From a bacterium (GTDB taxonomy: Bacteria; Bdellovibrionota_B; Oligoflexia; Oligoflexales; CAIYRB01), in the NCBI GenBank assembly GCA_900299215.1, contig OMIY01000234.1, positions 1-33,125 of the forward strand: DNA of 33,125 nt, read 5' to 3'. Position 1 is the stretch's first letter. Each line of letters starts with the position of its first letter. The notes beneath the pieces are model-generated. The model was not told where the DNA came from. It saw only the letters and a program-made list of their open reading frames with translations, and made no database searches. The translations under genes and the position numbers were made by a program. Below are positions 10,101 to 17,033 of the stretch, in pieces.

Positions 10101-10283
10101 GACGGGATTAATGTAAAAAATCAGCTTACTGCTGCTGTAAATGCATCGTGGCAGCCAGTACACCTAGCTTGGGGCGGCATCCTAGCAGCAGGTAGCCACA
10201 CGATATCCTATCGGTCTGGGCAAGCTAGCACTACCGGCTGTGGGTCTCAGTGGGGTGCTATGATGATCACGGTATTCGAGTAA
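7188..10283 (+). CDS. Large secreted surface protein with tail-fibre-like repeats
   Basis: A 1031-residue Gly/Ser/Thr/Asn-rich protein with a Sec signal peptide (hydrophobic 'FAGALLALVAW', cleavage near 'PSAAG'). Start is GTG 7188 (AAGG five bases upstream) or the in-frame ATG at 7200 (GAGG six bases upstream). An N-terminal beta domain ('LSYGGRLTDSGG', 'VDLQIQFFNS') is followed by phage-tail-fibre-like 'GGDLTGSYPNP' and two 'GGTG' segments. Six copies of a motif G-N-V-G-I-G-T-x-x-P-x-A-x-L-x-V-x-G then occur near residues 490, 575, 670, 760, 845 and 884. A C-terminal roughly 110-residue beta-sandwich-like domain has two Cys. No S74 chaperone domain or enzyme motif. Predatory and relative genomes often encode such proteins; an adhesin or fibre role is inferred. 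The pseudopilin-like gene lies 114 bases downstream. Confidence 0.8.
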   Translation: MRSSMEPCAIPVLARFAGALLALVAWSTPSAAGSRDLSYGGRLTDSGGVAISGPVDLQIQFFNSSTAGTALLETPLSFPGVALVDGVFQITIPTAVANTGSFMDGSSDTWIEVKDVTNNVTYPRQQMMAAPLALKVPIDTNVLAFDAQGKLGLSPTFQPNKIAGFPVAPTQPSAGQVLAWDGVNSAWKPANMESQVSGTVSGNLTVQGNNSTANKLVLNDKGTNNSVSLKAPDNLSGSVTFTMPSTSGMPGQVMATDGSGNLTWVAGAAISGVAGGDLTGSYPNPMLVQTGIAPGTYTKLRVDNRGRALQGGSLGSNDIPPLNASIINSGFFGVPFGGTGSQSFTNNGVMLGNGTGNLFSTSAGAPFQSLVVPGGGGAPSFSALNLSQPAAVTGILPMNRGGTGVNSTAVFPASGLIVTDDSALTLKNKSLDSPVITNTGSTGAAAISFETVGTKKWALGVVPGSDPNVALANSFYVADKDSNASRLVVNASGNVGIGGAGTSALLEVADYGNLRVSGFASIPNAQGTYLSWNRSGGTGETNFVNHRGQGTGGFTFDNTATGASMTRLMTINSSGNVGIGTMFPMAALHVNGTTNGPTSSYLRNSSNGTSAYTMFALGNDLAQNKLVLFTNSSTRTLDGGADNSTIRTDSGDLHLGAGGGQKMTIQASTGMVGVGTTNPVSRLSVVGSDSIISSQATSLTSWSGLNLYKNDSTLTASFAYGNGSAGIWADQVAIASRNNTAPIVFAVGVTPTEKMRISQSGNVGIGIAAPAALLDVNGTVRSRAGGFQFPDGTILTTAPGSGTVTNQTSTTNINFASDTASSGNSAYNISFSTRGSQRMVVANTGGIGIGTASPVSALDVAGGQSIGTYAGVTSAPANGLIVSGNVGIGTTTPSANLEVNGSIKFSGDSRQISRAPNVIFVPDVRTGCPPTLAANTDIQSYTFSLNRPAAIKVEVDTVAIYTARVDHLLFVDGINVKNQLTAAVNASWQPVHLAWGGILAAGSHTISYRSGQASTTGCGSQWGAMMITVFE

Positions 10284-10397
10284 ATTCCGGACTTTAGCAG
10301 GCAATAACTAAATTAATTCCAGAAATTTCCGATTCATGGACGAAGTCCAACTTCCATGGCCTGAGCATCCTGCATCCAAAATTGAGGATCAAAAAAC

Positions 10398-11375
10398 TTG
10401 GCAAACGGCTCTGCAAAATACCTAGGGGCACCTTCGCTGCTTAAATCTGAGCAAGGGATATCTTTGATTGCCACCCTTGTGGCGGTGGCGGTCATGGGGA
10501 TTTTGGCCTCAGTTTTGACTCAGCTGATGACAAATATGATGCGGACTTCTCAGCATCTAGAGATCAAAGGCGATCGGCAGGCCTTGAAACAGTTGATTCT
10601 TGAAAGTCTGTCCTGCAGTGAGACGTTTAAACCAACGGCTGAGGAGGTTTGCAGGCAGCCTCGGATTACCCTCAAAGGCAAGCACCCAGATGGTACTCCG
10701 TTTGACATCATTTCGAGTGCCGGTAGCAAATATGGTAGGTGGACCTACCGTGCTGAGTGTAATTCCAGTAAGCAGGTTGTGGTGCGAGCAACCTTGGCCA
10801 AATCTTTGTCGGCCATCAGTTCTAATAACAGGGATGATTTCTTACCCTATCCGTTGAACAAAAAGCAGTATACTTGGAGTGCGGATGAGAGCTTGGTATT
10901 TCCAAGTGGCACCTCCCTGTGCGGAACAGGCTATAAATTGGTTAATATCGTTACTTCTACCTATCAAGGTCAATGCTCATATCCAGCAATCTTAAGTCCG
11001 TTTTCGATTACCTGTGGTTCGGTGCAGGAAATAGATCTTGGTGGTCGTCCGATTCGAGTAGAAATCATGGTGATGAATGATAACCCGTATATTCCCGCTA
11101 TTCCGGTAACCTTTGTCAAAACTGACTCAATGCCAGATTGGCGGACAGTAGTTTATAGACGAGAAGAAAGCGTGCCTGCCATAGTATTGCCCTTCAACCC
11201 ACTTAGTATGATCACCAATATTGCCCTAGCCTTGACTCAGCATCACCAAGGGATACTGTTCACGGATAAAGGCTTTAAGGTTAGGGCTGCGGCGAACGTG
11301 AAACTGCGGGATTTAATAACTGGAGGAGCCTTTATAAATACCCGCAATCACTTCACGGCCTACGTAGAGAAGTGA
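10398..11375 (+). CDS. Pseudopilin-like protein with type IV prepilin leader
   Basis: A 325-residue protein. The TTG start (AGGAT about 10 bases upstream) gives a short leader ending 'KSEQG' and then 'ISLIATLVAVAVMGILASVL', the prepilin-peptidase signature and hydrophobic helix of type II secretion/type IV pilus (minor) pilins. The residue at +5 after the cleavage Gly is Ala instead of the usual Glu, a feature of some minor pseudopilins placed at pilus tips. The remaining 280 residues are an unrecognised globular domain with several Cys (residues about 72-85 and 170-215), probably disulfide-bonded. It follows the large surface protein, suggesting that the two form one exported assembly. It converges on the DedA gene with a single base between the stops. 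Confidence 0.72.
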   Translation: MANGSAKYLGAPSLLKSEQGISLIATLVAVAVMGILASVLTQLMTNMMRTSQHLEIKGDRQALKQLILESLSCSETFKPTAEEVCRQPRITLKGKHPDGTPFDIISSAGSKYGRWTYRAECNSSKQVVVRATLAKSLSAISSNNRDDFLPYPLNKKQYTWSADESLVFPSGTSLCGTGYKLVNIVTSTYQGQCSYPAILSPFSITCGSVQEIDLGGRPIRVEIMVMNDNPYIPAIPVTFVKTDSMPDWRTVVYRREESVPAIVLPFNPLSMITNIALALTQHHQGILFTDKGFKVRAAANVKLRDLITGGAFINTRNHFTAYVEK

Positions 11376-11376
11376 G

Positions 11377-12054
11377 TTATCTTTGTATCGGCTCTGGTTC
11401 GGCCACTAGCCTAGCTGCACGTCGCGCTTTAATGACTTGAATCAGAGCTGGTGTGACCGACAGTAAGATGATTGCAACAATGATGTAATGAAAATTAGAT
11501 TTAATCACTGGGCTATTACCAAACATAAATCCAACGGTCAAAAATGGAACAATCCATAGACCGGCGCCGACTACGCTGAATGATATGAATCGCGTAAACC
11601 TCATTTGACCAACACCAGCGACAAATGGAGCAAATGTCCGAATGATGGGTACAAATCGGGCGATGATGATGGTCTTGCCACCATGCTTGCGATAGAAGTC
11701 TTCAGTCTGTTCCAAGTATCTTCTATTTAAAATCTTAGTCGTATTTTTATTAAAGAGTTTGGGTCCAAAGTTCTTGCCGATGGTGTAATTTGTCAGATCC
11801 CCTAGTAGTGCGCCAACGAAGCAAGTTAGTGCCAGAAGTGGAAGCTGTAGCGGTGTATCTGTGATAGATGCAAGTGCGCCAACAGCAAATAGCAGCGAGT
11901 CACCCGGTAGAAACGGCATCACAACCAGGCCTGTCTCGGCAAATATGATCGCAAATAGCACGACATAGAACCAAATCCCGACGCTGGCCAGCAAAGTGCC
12001 TAAGTGTGCATCTAGATGCAGTACAAAGTCGATAAGGGTGTGTAGCAGTTCCAA
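11377..12054 (-). CDS. DedA family (VTT/SNARE-associated) membrane protein
   Basis: A 225-residue polytopic inner-membrane protein. Family marks are the early 'AETGLVVMPFLPGDSLL' (acidic Glu and F-x-P-G-D re-entrant loop) and 'ARFVPIIRTFAPFVAGVGQM' (conserved Arg pair), followed by C-terminal helices. DedA proteins move undecaprenyl phosphate or phospholipids across the inner membrane and affect pH and envelope-stress tolerance. TTG start preceded by AGGGGG. It is the second gene after the thioredoxin-like gene on the minus strand with 42 bases between, which hold a hairpin; co-transcription is likely. Confidence 0.9.
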   Translation of the reverse strand: MELLHTLIDFVLHLDAHLGTLLASVGIWFYVVLFAIIFAETGLVVMPFLPGDSLLFAVGALASITDTPLQLPLLALTCFVGALLGDLTNYTIGKNFGPKLFNKNTTKILNRRYLEQTEDFYRKHGGKTIIIARFVPIIRTFAPFVAGVGQMRFTRFISFSVVGAGLWIVPFLTVGFMFGNSPVIKSNFHYIIVAIILLSVTPALIQVIKARRAARLVAEPEPIQR

Positions 12055-12080
12055 GTGAGCCCCCTGTGACGATTAACTTT

Positions 12081-12097
12081 GGTCCTATATTAGGACC
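12081..12097. repeat. Perfect intercistronic hairpin
   Basis: GGTCCTA (12081-12087) and TAGGACC (12091-12097) form a perfect 7-bp stem with a 3-base loop. It abuts the stop codon of the thioredoxin-like gene and sits 27 bases before the DedA start on the minus strand. There is no T run on either side, so it is not a classical terminator; it may tune downstream expression or mRNA stability. Confidence 0.5.
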
Positions 12098-13629
12098 TAA
12101 TTTGCCATCTGTCCAAGACCAGTAAAATGTTCTTGGCAGTTAGTTGGTCGTTTTTGTTCGTAGCAACGCTTGGCTGCTTTAGACACGATTTTTTTTATTG
12201 GATTTTGATCCAAAAAAGGCCGAATCGAGTCCGCCACTTTAGCTGCAGTGCGAGCATTGCGTCCCTGAAATCCGTCGTCAAGTGAGCTTGCGGTGTCGTA
12301 AAAATCTGCCAGCAAGGTCGCCAACCGCGGCACTTGTCGCCTATTCTTGATGCCTGCTGTCATGGCTACATCGGCTTGGATCCATTGTAGTTTGCTGGCC
12401 CGTCCCTTAGCTGATTTGCGTGCCTTGGCGATCAGTTCCAGAGCTTTATCTTCATGACCGGCAGCCTTTTCGAGGTGGGCCAGTGAGGCAAGGAGGTACC
12501 AAGGAGTATCCGTCTTCCTTAGCTCTTTGGAAAGTAGTTTGCGCGCACCATCAAAATCACCGACATCGCGAAGTAATGTTGCCGCCCCGCTGATGACAGC
12601 CTTTCTCTCATAGGGTGACTTGGCTTCCTGATCGCTTCTTGCAACCTCACGCACGACTAAATCTCGTAGCTCTTTGGGCAAGGCTTTATCAGGATACCTG
12701 CTGCCGTGTAAAAGCATCGGGGCCACACTCGCCCAAAGTCGAGTGTCTACCGAGCTATCTTTCGCTTGCGTCACTAAAACCGCAGCGCCTAGCCACCGTC
12801 GGTCAGCATCTGGGGCTTGTGCATCGTCATTTGGGTAGAGCCAAACTTCTACATTGGGTGAATATGCAAAAAGACTTCGCGCCGCGGTAGTGGTGGTTGC
12901 ATCACCATAGAGCCAACTTAGCTCTTGAATAGCGAACTGGCGGATTTCTGGTTGATTTTTCTCGCTCTCGGACGACGCGACGGTAGTTAGAAACAAGGTC
13001 ACCAGTCTGCTTCTCTCGGCGACTAAGTTCGAGGGAACGTTTTTAATCAAGGTCATGAGGTTTTGGATCAATTTGGCCGCGTCGCCGCCGTTGGTGTCTT
13101 CGTGCCAACTGTAGTTAGCTAGCAGGCTCCACTCGTCAGCTGATGCCTTTCCATTGAGACCATGCTGCAGTGCCAAATCAATTCCATCGGGATTTTTCAA
13201 GGCCACTGTGAGAGCTGCTTCGAATTCCTCCATACTAACCGCAGTCGGTAGGCGCATTAGCTCTTTGCCCTCTGGCGAAAGTAGCAATACGGTGGGATAG
13301 CCTTGAACGCGCAGCTTTTCAGCCCAGGCTTGAGCTTCGTCACTATCTCCGTCTAGTGCGACTGCGAGCATAGGGCGCATAAGCTCTGCAAACCGCGGCT
13401 GACTAAACACCTGACTTTTAAGTTCGTTACAGGGCGGACACCAGACCGCGCCCCAATACAATAGGATGTACTTGTGCCCAGCTTTAGCCGCATCTAAGGC
13501 AGTAGCAACGGAGCCTTGAAACCACGGAGACTTTGCACTTTCTGAACTTGCGTTAACCCTGGGGACTAGTGCTATATGAGCGGCGATCACCGCAGCGGTC
13601 CAGGCACTAAAAAAACGACCTAAAGTCAT
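12097..13629 (-). CDS. Exported thioredoxin-like protein with C-terminal helical repeats
   Basis: A 510-residue protein with a signal peptide (about 1-27). Thioredoxin fold at about 35-150: redox motif W-C-P-P-C with Cys64 and Cys67, and cis-Pro in 'GYPTVLLLSPEG' (P112), so a redox-active thioredoxin as in DsbD-gamma/thioredoxin_7 proteins. Residues about 160-510 are a long helical region without recognised catalytic motifs, including TPR-like stretches ('WYLLASLAHLEKAAGHEDKALELI'), plus Cys near the C-terminus ('KRCYEQKRPTNCQEHF'). Likely a periplasmic thiol reductase or isomerase coupled to a protein-binding scaffold. ATG start, divergent from the SEC-C gene, and leading the DedA gene. Confidence 0.85.
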   Translation of the reverse strand: MTLGRFFSAWTAAVIAAHIALVPRVNASSESAKSPWFQGSVATALDAAKAGHKYILLYWGAVWCPPCNELKSQVFSQPRFAELMRPMLAVALDGDSDEAQAWAEKLRVQGYPTVLLLSPEGKELMRLPTAVSMEEFEAALTVALKNPDGIDLALQHGLNGKASADEWSLLANYSWHEDTNGGDAAKLIQNLMTLIKNVPSNLVAERSRLVTLFLTTVASSESEKNQPEIRQFAIQELSWLYGDATTTTAARSLFAYSPNVEVWLYPNDDAQAPDADRRWLGAAVLVTQAKDSSVDTRLWASVAPMLLHGSRYPDKALPKELRDLVVREVARSDQEAKSPYERKAVISGAATLLRDVGDFDGARKLLSKELRKTDTPWYLLASLAHLEKAAGHEDKALELIAKARKSAKGRASKLQWIQADVAMTAGIKNRRQVPRLATLLADFYDTASSLDDGFQGRNARTAAKVADSIRPFLDQNPIKKIVSKAAKRCYEQKRPTNCQEHFTGLGQMAN

Positions 13630-13694
13630 GGACTGATCTCTCAGGGTTGAGACGTGGCATTGGTACCACCGGTAAAATGCTCGACAGTGAGCTC

Positions 13695-13736
13695 GCCAAT
13701 GAGCTCGTTGGCAAAGAATTTAACTAGTATTTTATG
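13695..13736 (+). promoter_or_regulatory. Possible promoter with overlapping palindromic operator
   Basis: An 18-base near-palindrome (13695-13712, GCCAATGAGCTCGTTGGC, 16 of 18 positions symmetric) lies in the divergent gap between the thioredoxin-like gene and the SEC-C gene. Its last bases form a -35-like TTGGCA (13708-13713) followed 17 bases later by a weak -10-like TTTATG (13731-13736). TGAGCTCG also occurs as a direct repeat (13688-13695, 13700-13707). The layout would suit a repressor site over the plus-strand promoter; the promoter match is only moderate. Confidence 0.35.
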
Positions 13737-13765
13737 CATGTTAGGTCAATAGGAGTTACATTGCT

Positions 13766-13963
13766 ATGACGCAAGAAACGCAACATTCTGGCCAGGTTAA
13801 GGCTGAAACTGCCGCTGAAGAGCATCATGTGCATGGTCCAGGCTGTAGCCATCACCACCATCACCACCAAGTCGAAACCTACGTACGGGCTCAGCCCAAA
13901 GTTGGTCGTAACGACCCATGTCCCTGCGGTTCGGGCAAGAAATCAAAGAAGTGCTGTCACTGA
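13766..13963 (+). CDS. Small His-rich SEC-C zinc-binding protein
   Basis: A 65-residue protein. The C-terminal 20 residues are a SEC-C motif ('[19 protein letters not shown]', CxC-x8-CH), the zinc-binding module known from the SecA C-terminus, where it contacts SecB and ribosomes. The middle holds H-G-P-G-C-S followed by six consecutive His, so two potential metal sites. The N-terminus is Gln/Glu/Ala-rich. ATG start with AGGAG 11 bases upstream. Stand-alone SEC-C mini-proteins are common but poorly understood; a metal-binding or ribosome/Sec-associated role is inferred. Confidence 0.85.
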   Translation: MTQETQHSGQVKAETAAEEHHVHGPGCSHHHHHHQVETYVRAQPKVGRNDPCPCGSGKKSKKCCH

Positions 13964-13979
13964 GCCATCCGATTGCAGG

Positions 13980-13999
13980 ATCTAACCTATTGGTTAGAT
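13980..13999. repeat. Perfect 8-bp inverted repeat before fliG
   Basis: ATCTAACC (13980-13987) and GGTTAGAT (13992-13999) with the tetraloop TATT. It lies 17 bases after the SEC-C stop and about 60 bases before fliG. There is no T run, so it may be an operator or a Rho-independent-like structure lacking a U tract. Confidence 0.5.
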
Positions 14000-14057
14000 T
14001 AGCCGACTCAAGAAATAGCTGAATTTTGCCGATGCCCTTTTTTGGGAGGGGTCGGTC

Positions 14058-15053
14058 ATGACTAAAGTCAAACTCTCCAATGCTGAAAAGGCTGCAATTG
14101 TCCTGCTGAGCTTGGGAGAAGAAGTGGCCAGTCAGATTATGAGTCAGATGAACCCGGCTGAGGTCAACCGGGTCGCCATGGCCATGAGCAGTCTAGGTCG
14201 TGTCGAGAACGACGTCGTGCAGCTGGTAGCAGGTGAGTTCTACTCTAACTTAAGTAATCACAAACCACTTTTGACGGGCACTCCTGCTGGGACCAAGCGC
14301 ATTTTGCAAATGGCTGGTCGTGTAACAGAGGCTGATGCCATTGAGAGTGAGGCAGCCTTAGCTTCCCATGAATTATCGGACCTTTTGAGTCAGATGACTG
14401 CCGAAGCATTAGCTAAATGGCTGCAGACTGAGGCTCCGCAAACCTTGGCTGTGGTGCTGGCACACTGTGCTCCCGCGCAAGCTGGTAAGTCGGTGAGTCT
14501 AATGCCAGCCAATTTGCAAATCGAGGCTGTTCACAGGTTGGCGAAGATGGGAGACGTCGACCTAAACAGTCTCAAGGCCATCACGGAGACATTGAAAGAA
14601 ATTCGCAGCCGTCCCCATGGGGAAGCTCATGCCATCGGTGGTGTGACTAAGCTGGTCGGGCTCTTAAATGCGATGCCTCAGGCTGAAGCTGAACGGTTAA
14701 TGTCGGAGATTGAAGGTCGGGATCCCGCGCTTGCAGCAACACTTAAGCAGCAAATGTTTACCTTCAGTGATCTTACAAGGTTGAGCGATCGCGATATGCA
14801 GACACTTCTCGCACAAGTCCCAGCGGCAGCGCTAAGGTTAGCGCTAAAGCAGGCTGATGATGCAGTGAGTCAGCATATTTACAGAAATCTCTCTGAGCGT
14901 GCCGCTAAGCTCTTACGTGATGACGTCGCTGCTTTACCAAAAACTCGACTTCAGGACGTGCAAGCAGCGCAGCAGCAGCTCGCTGATTTAGCCCAGCAAA
15001 TGGCAGCTCAGGGAAAAATCACAATCATGAGTAAAGATGAGGTTTATGTTTAG
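14058..15053 (+). CDS. fliG: Flagellar motor switch protein FliG
   Basis: A 331-residue protein, exactly the length of E. coli FliG. It couples rotor to stator and, with FliM/FliN, forms the switch complex. The N-terminal domain starts 'LSNAEKAAIVLLSLGEE'. The middle domain has E-A-P-Q at 125-128, where the family has E-H-P-Q, a FliM contact site. The hinge Gly-Gly is at 194-195. The C-terminal torque helix retains all charged residues known to matter: K264, R281, D288, D289, R297 at the same numbers as E. coli. C-terminal 'KDEVYV' matches the family end. ATG start with GGGAGG. No other flagellar gene is present, so this is an orphan copy. It overlaps the convergent glycerol dehydrogenase by 29 bases. 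Confidence 0.93.
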   Translation: MTKVKLSNAEKAAIVLLSLGEEVASQIMSQMNPAEVNRVAMAMSSLGRVENDVVQLVAGEFYSNLSNHKPLLTGTPAGTKRILQMAGRVTEADAIESEAALASHELSDLLSQMTAEALAKWLQTEAPQTLAVVLAHCAPAQAGKSVSLMPANLQIEAVHRLAKMGDVDLNSLKAITETLKEIRSRPHGEAHAIGGVTKLVGLLNAMPQAEAERLMSEIEGRDPALAATLKQQMFTFSDLTRLSDRDMQTLLAQVPAAALRLALKQADDAVSQHIYRNLSERAAKLLRDDVAALPKTRLQDVQAAQQQLADLAQQMAAQGKITIMSKDEVYV

Positions 15054-16137
15054 CCGATGCTCCAATCCGGTCAGCTGTGACGATAGCGGCATAAACGCTC
15101 TCAGGTGTCACCGCAAACGGCATATTGTGAATGGATTCGTTTGGAGCTGTGGCAAGTTTAGCGACTTCTATCAGGCGCTCCGGGTCAACCTTGCTCACAC
15201 CGAGATCAGCAAGACAGGTCGGTAGGCCGACGCTTAGGCAGTAGTTTAGGACTTCGTTTAGTTCCTTTTGATCCGCATTTTCTAGTACTAGCTGGACTAG
15301 AACGCCGAAGGCGACTTTCTCTCCGTGATAGACTGAATGAGTTTCGTGAAGTGCCGTTAGACCGTTGTGTACAGCATGGGCAGCTGCTAAGCCGCTGCTC
15401 TCAAAACCTAGGCCGCTAAGTAGGATGTTTGCTTCGACAATGTTTTCTAGCGCCTGGGTTACAACCTTGGCATCGCAGGCAGCTAGCGCCTTAGTTGAGT
15501 CCTCAAGTAGGGTTTCGTAGCAAAGCTTGGCGATAGCGAATCCGGCCTTAGTGGATAATCCGCCCGGGATATTTTTAGAGAACGACCTTAGACAGGCTCT
15601 GGCTTCAAAGTATGTGGATAGTGCGTCCCCCATACCTGCAACTAGAAACCGCCGCGGTGCTTTTGCGATGACCGTGGTATCGACAAGGACCAGGTCTGGG
15701 TTGCGGTCAAAGACCCAATATTCGTCAAAAGACCCATCTTCCGTATAAAGCACGCCAACAGAGCTACATGGTGCATCTGTAGAGGCTATGGTCGGTACGA
15801 CGATACATGGTAGTTTAGTCACATGAGCGACGCACTTCGAAGTATCTAGGGCCTTGCCGCCACCGACTCCTACTATCACATCGCATTTTTGGCTGAGGGC
15901 GGCCTCCTCCAGGCGATGGATTTCCTGCTTGGAACATTCGCCACGAAATTTGCCGCTCACCATGGTGATGTCGACCTCACCCTGACTGGCTTCAAGTTCG
16001 TGCCTAAAACGTTCAAGCTCCGTGTCTGTAACTACCAGTAAAGCCCTCTTGCCGAGCCTTTTGATGTGCGCACCTAGTTGTGTCAGTTCACCTTCACCTT
16101 GCAGATATTTACTTGGCGAAATGAATATCTTTTTCAT
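15025..16137 (-). CDS. gldA: Glycerol dehydrogenase (NAD+, zinc-dependent)
   Basis: Family-III alcohol dehydrogenase converting glycerol to dihydroxyacetone with NAD+. I chose the ATG at 16137 (protein starts 'MKKIFISPSKYLQGEGEL', 370 residues, with GGGG 8 bases upstream) over the in-frame GTG at 16146, whose putative SD would be too close. The dinucleotide motif G-G-G-K is at 92-95, the 'PTIASTDAPCSSVGVLYT' block is present, and the metal ligands D171, H254 and H271 occupy the classic family positions. Similarity to E. coli GldA is strong along the whole length. No dihydroxyacetone kinase nearby. The 3' end overlaps fliG tail-to-tail. Confidence 0.95.
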   Translation of the reverse strand: MKKIFISPSKYLQGEGELTQLGAHIKRLGKRALLVVTDTELERFRHELEASQGEVDITMVSGKFRGECSKQEIHRLEEAALSQKCDVIVGVGGGKALDTSKCVAHVTKLPCIVVPTIASTDAPCSSVGVLYTEDGSFDEYWVFDRNPDLVLVDTTVIAKAPRRFLVAGMGDALSTYFEARACLRSFSKNIPGGLSTKAGFAIAKLCYETLLEDSTKALAACDAKVVTQALENIVEANILLSGLGFESSGLAAAHAVHNGLTALHETHSVYHGEKVAFGVLVQLVLENADQKELNEVLNYCLSVGLPTCLADLGVSKVDPERLIEVAKLATAPNESIHNMPFAVTPESVYAAIVTADRIGASAKHKPHLYS

Positions 16138-16244
16138 TAATTTCACCCCTCTCTTTAGTGTTCGAAGTCAGCCTACACTTAGAGGTCGGGCGCGTAAACA
16201 TCTGAAGTGTTGTCCCTAACTAATCAAAATTCCGTGGATTTCTT

Positions 16245-16301
16245 TTGAGCTCTGCATTAGTGAAAGCTAAACTAGGCGCCTTAGATTAAGGGGCTTAGAT
16301 T
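16245..16301 (+). promoter_or_regulatory. Predicted promoter and operator-like repeats upstream of the ABC operon
   Basis: TTGAGC (16245-16250), 17-base spacer, TAAACT (16268-16273) resemble sigma70 -35/-10 boxes. Directly downstream, around the expected start site, is the palindrome CCTTA-GAT-TAAGG (16279-16291), and CTTAGATT occurs twice (16280-16287 and 16294-16301). This is suggestive of a repressor site controlling the putative metal-uptake operon; it does not visibly match a textbook Zur box. Confidence 0.4.
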
Positions 16302-16319
16302 CAGTTCATTGAGGTAGTT

Positions 16320-17033
16320 TTGGATCGCGAAAGCCCAGCAGTTTTAATCAATGCATTAAGGTTCTCCTATTCAAAGGAACGAGCTATCCTGGACATTCCC
16401 AAGCTGACAATCGAGCGCGGCGAGCGGGTGTTTGTTCATGGACCTAGCGGTTGTGGCAAGACCACTTTACTTGGCATCATCGCAGGGATCCTAGACCCTC
16501 AGGGCAGTCAAGTTTTAATACACGGATCAGACTTAGCCAAGATGCGCCCGAGGCAGCGGGACGTTTTTCGCGGAAGTCAGATTGGCTATATATTCCAGAT
16601 GTTCAACTTGATTCCTTATTTAAACGTCCTCGACAATATCACTTTGCCGTGTTTTGTCAGTCCGGCTCGTCGGGATAGGCTAGGTTCTACCTCGCCGATC
16701 AAGGCTGCTGGCGAGATTGCATCTAAGTTAGATATCCAACATCTGTTGAATAAGATGATAAGCGAGTTAAGCGTGGGAGAGCAGCAACGAGTGGCGGCTG
16801 CTCGGGCCTTGCTTGGGGCGCCGGCACTCCTGATAGCTGATGAGCCCACATCTGCACTGGATGGGAATCACCGCGATGAATTCATCAGCCTGCTCAACTC
16901 CGTCGCGGATGAATCGCAGGCGACGGTGCTTTTTGTGAGTCATGATTTAAGTCTTTCGAGGCATTTTGGCCGGCAAATTTCATTGCCTGGACTGAATGTG
17001 GTCAACATGATCTCTGCGGAGGTCTCATTGTGA
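16320..17033 (+). CDS. ABC transporter ATP-binding protein (LolD/MacB-type)
   Basis: A 237-residue ATPase. Walker A GPSGCGKTT (41-49), Q-loop Gln at 93 ('YIFQMFNLIPYL'), signature LSVGEQQR (150-157), Walker B LLIADE (170-175), D-loop 'SALD', H-loop His 208. The closest class is LolD/MacB/FtsE, which powers mechanotransmission rather than classical import. TTG start, with GAGG five bases upstream. Its stop overlaps the permease start by 4 bases (GTGA), giving tight coupling. With the following permease and DUF3299 gene this resembles the Zur-regulated PA4064-PA4066 group of Pseudomonas. Confidence 0.93.
   Translation: MDRESPAVLINALRFSYSKERAILDIPKLTIERGERVFVHGPSGCGKTTLLGIIAGILDPQGSQVLIHGSDLAKMRPRQRDVFRGSQIGYIFQMFNLIPYLNVLDNITLPCFVSPARRDRLGSTSPIKAAGEIASKLDIQHLLNKMISELSVGEQQRVAAARALLGAPALLIADEPTSALDGNHRDEFISLLNSVADESQATVLFVSHDLSLSRHFGRQISLPGLNVVNMISAEVSL

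Noticed and set aside
7188-10283. Tail-fibre-like protein as evidence of a prophage
   Set aside because: No capsid, terminase, portal, integrase or lysis genes nearby; it has a Sec signal peptide and a pseudopilin neighbour instead.
13846-13869. Six-His run as a cloning-tag or vector artefact
   Set aside because: It lies within a natural His/Cys-rich protein with its own SD and SEC-C motif and mixed CAC/CAT codons; no vector sequence around it.
15025-15053. fliG/gldA overlap as an assembly error or frameshift
   Set aside because: Both proteins keep family-typical length and conserved residues; FliG ends with the expected K-D-E-V-Y-V and GldA simply runs a few residues into it.
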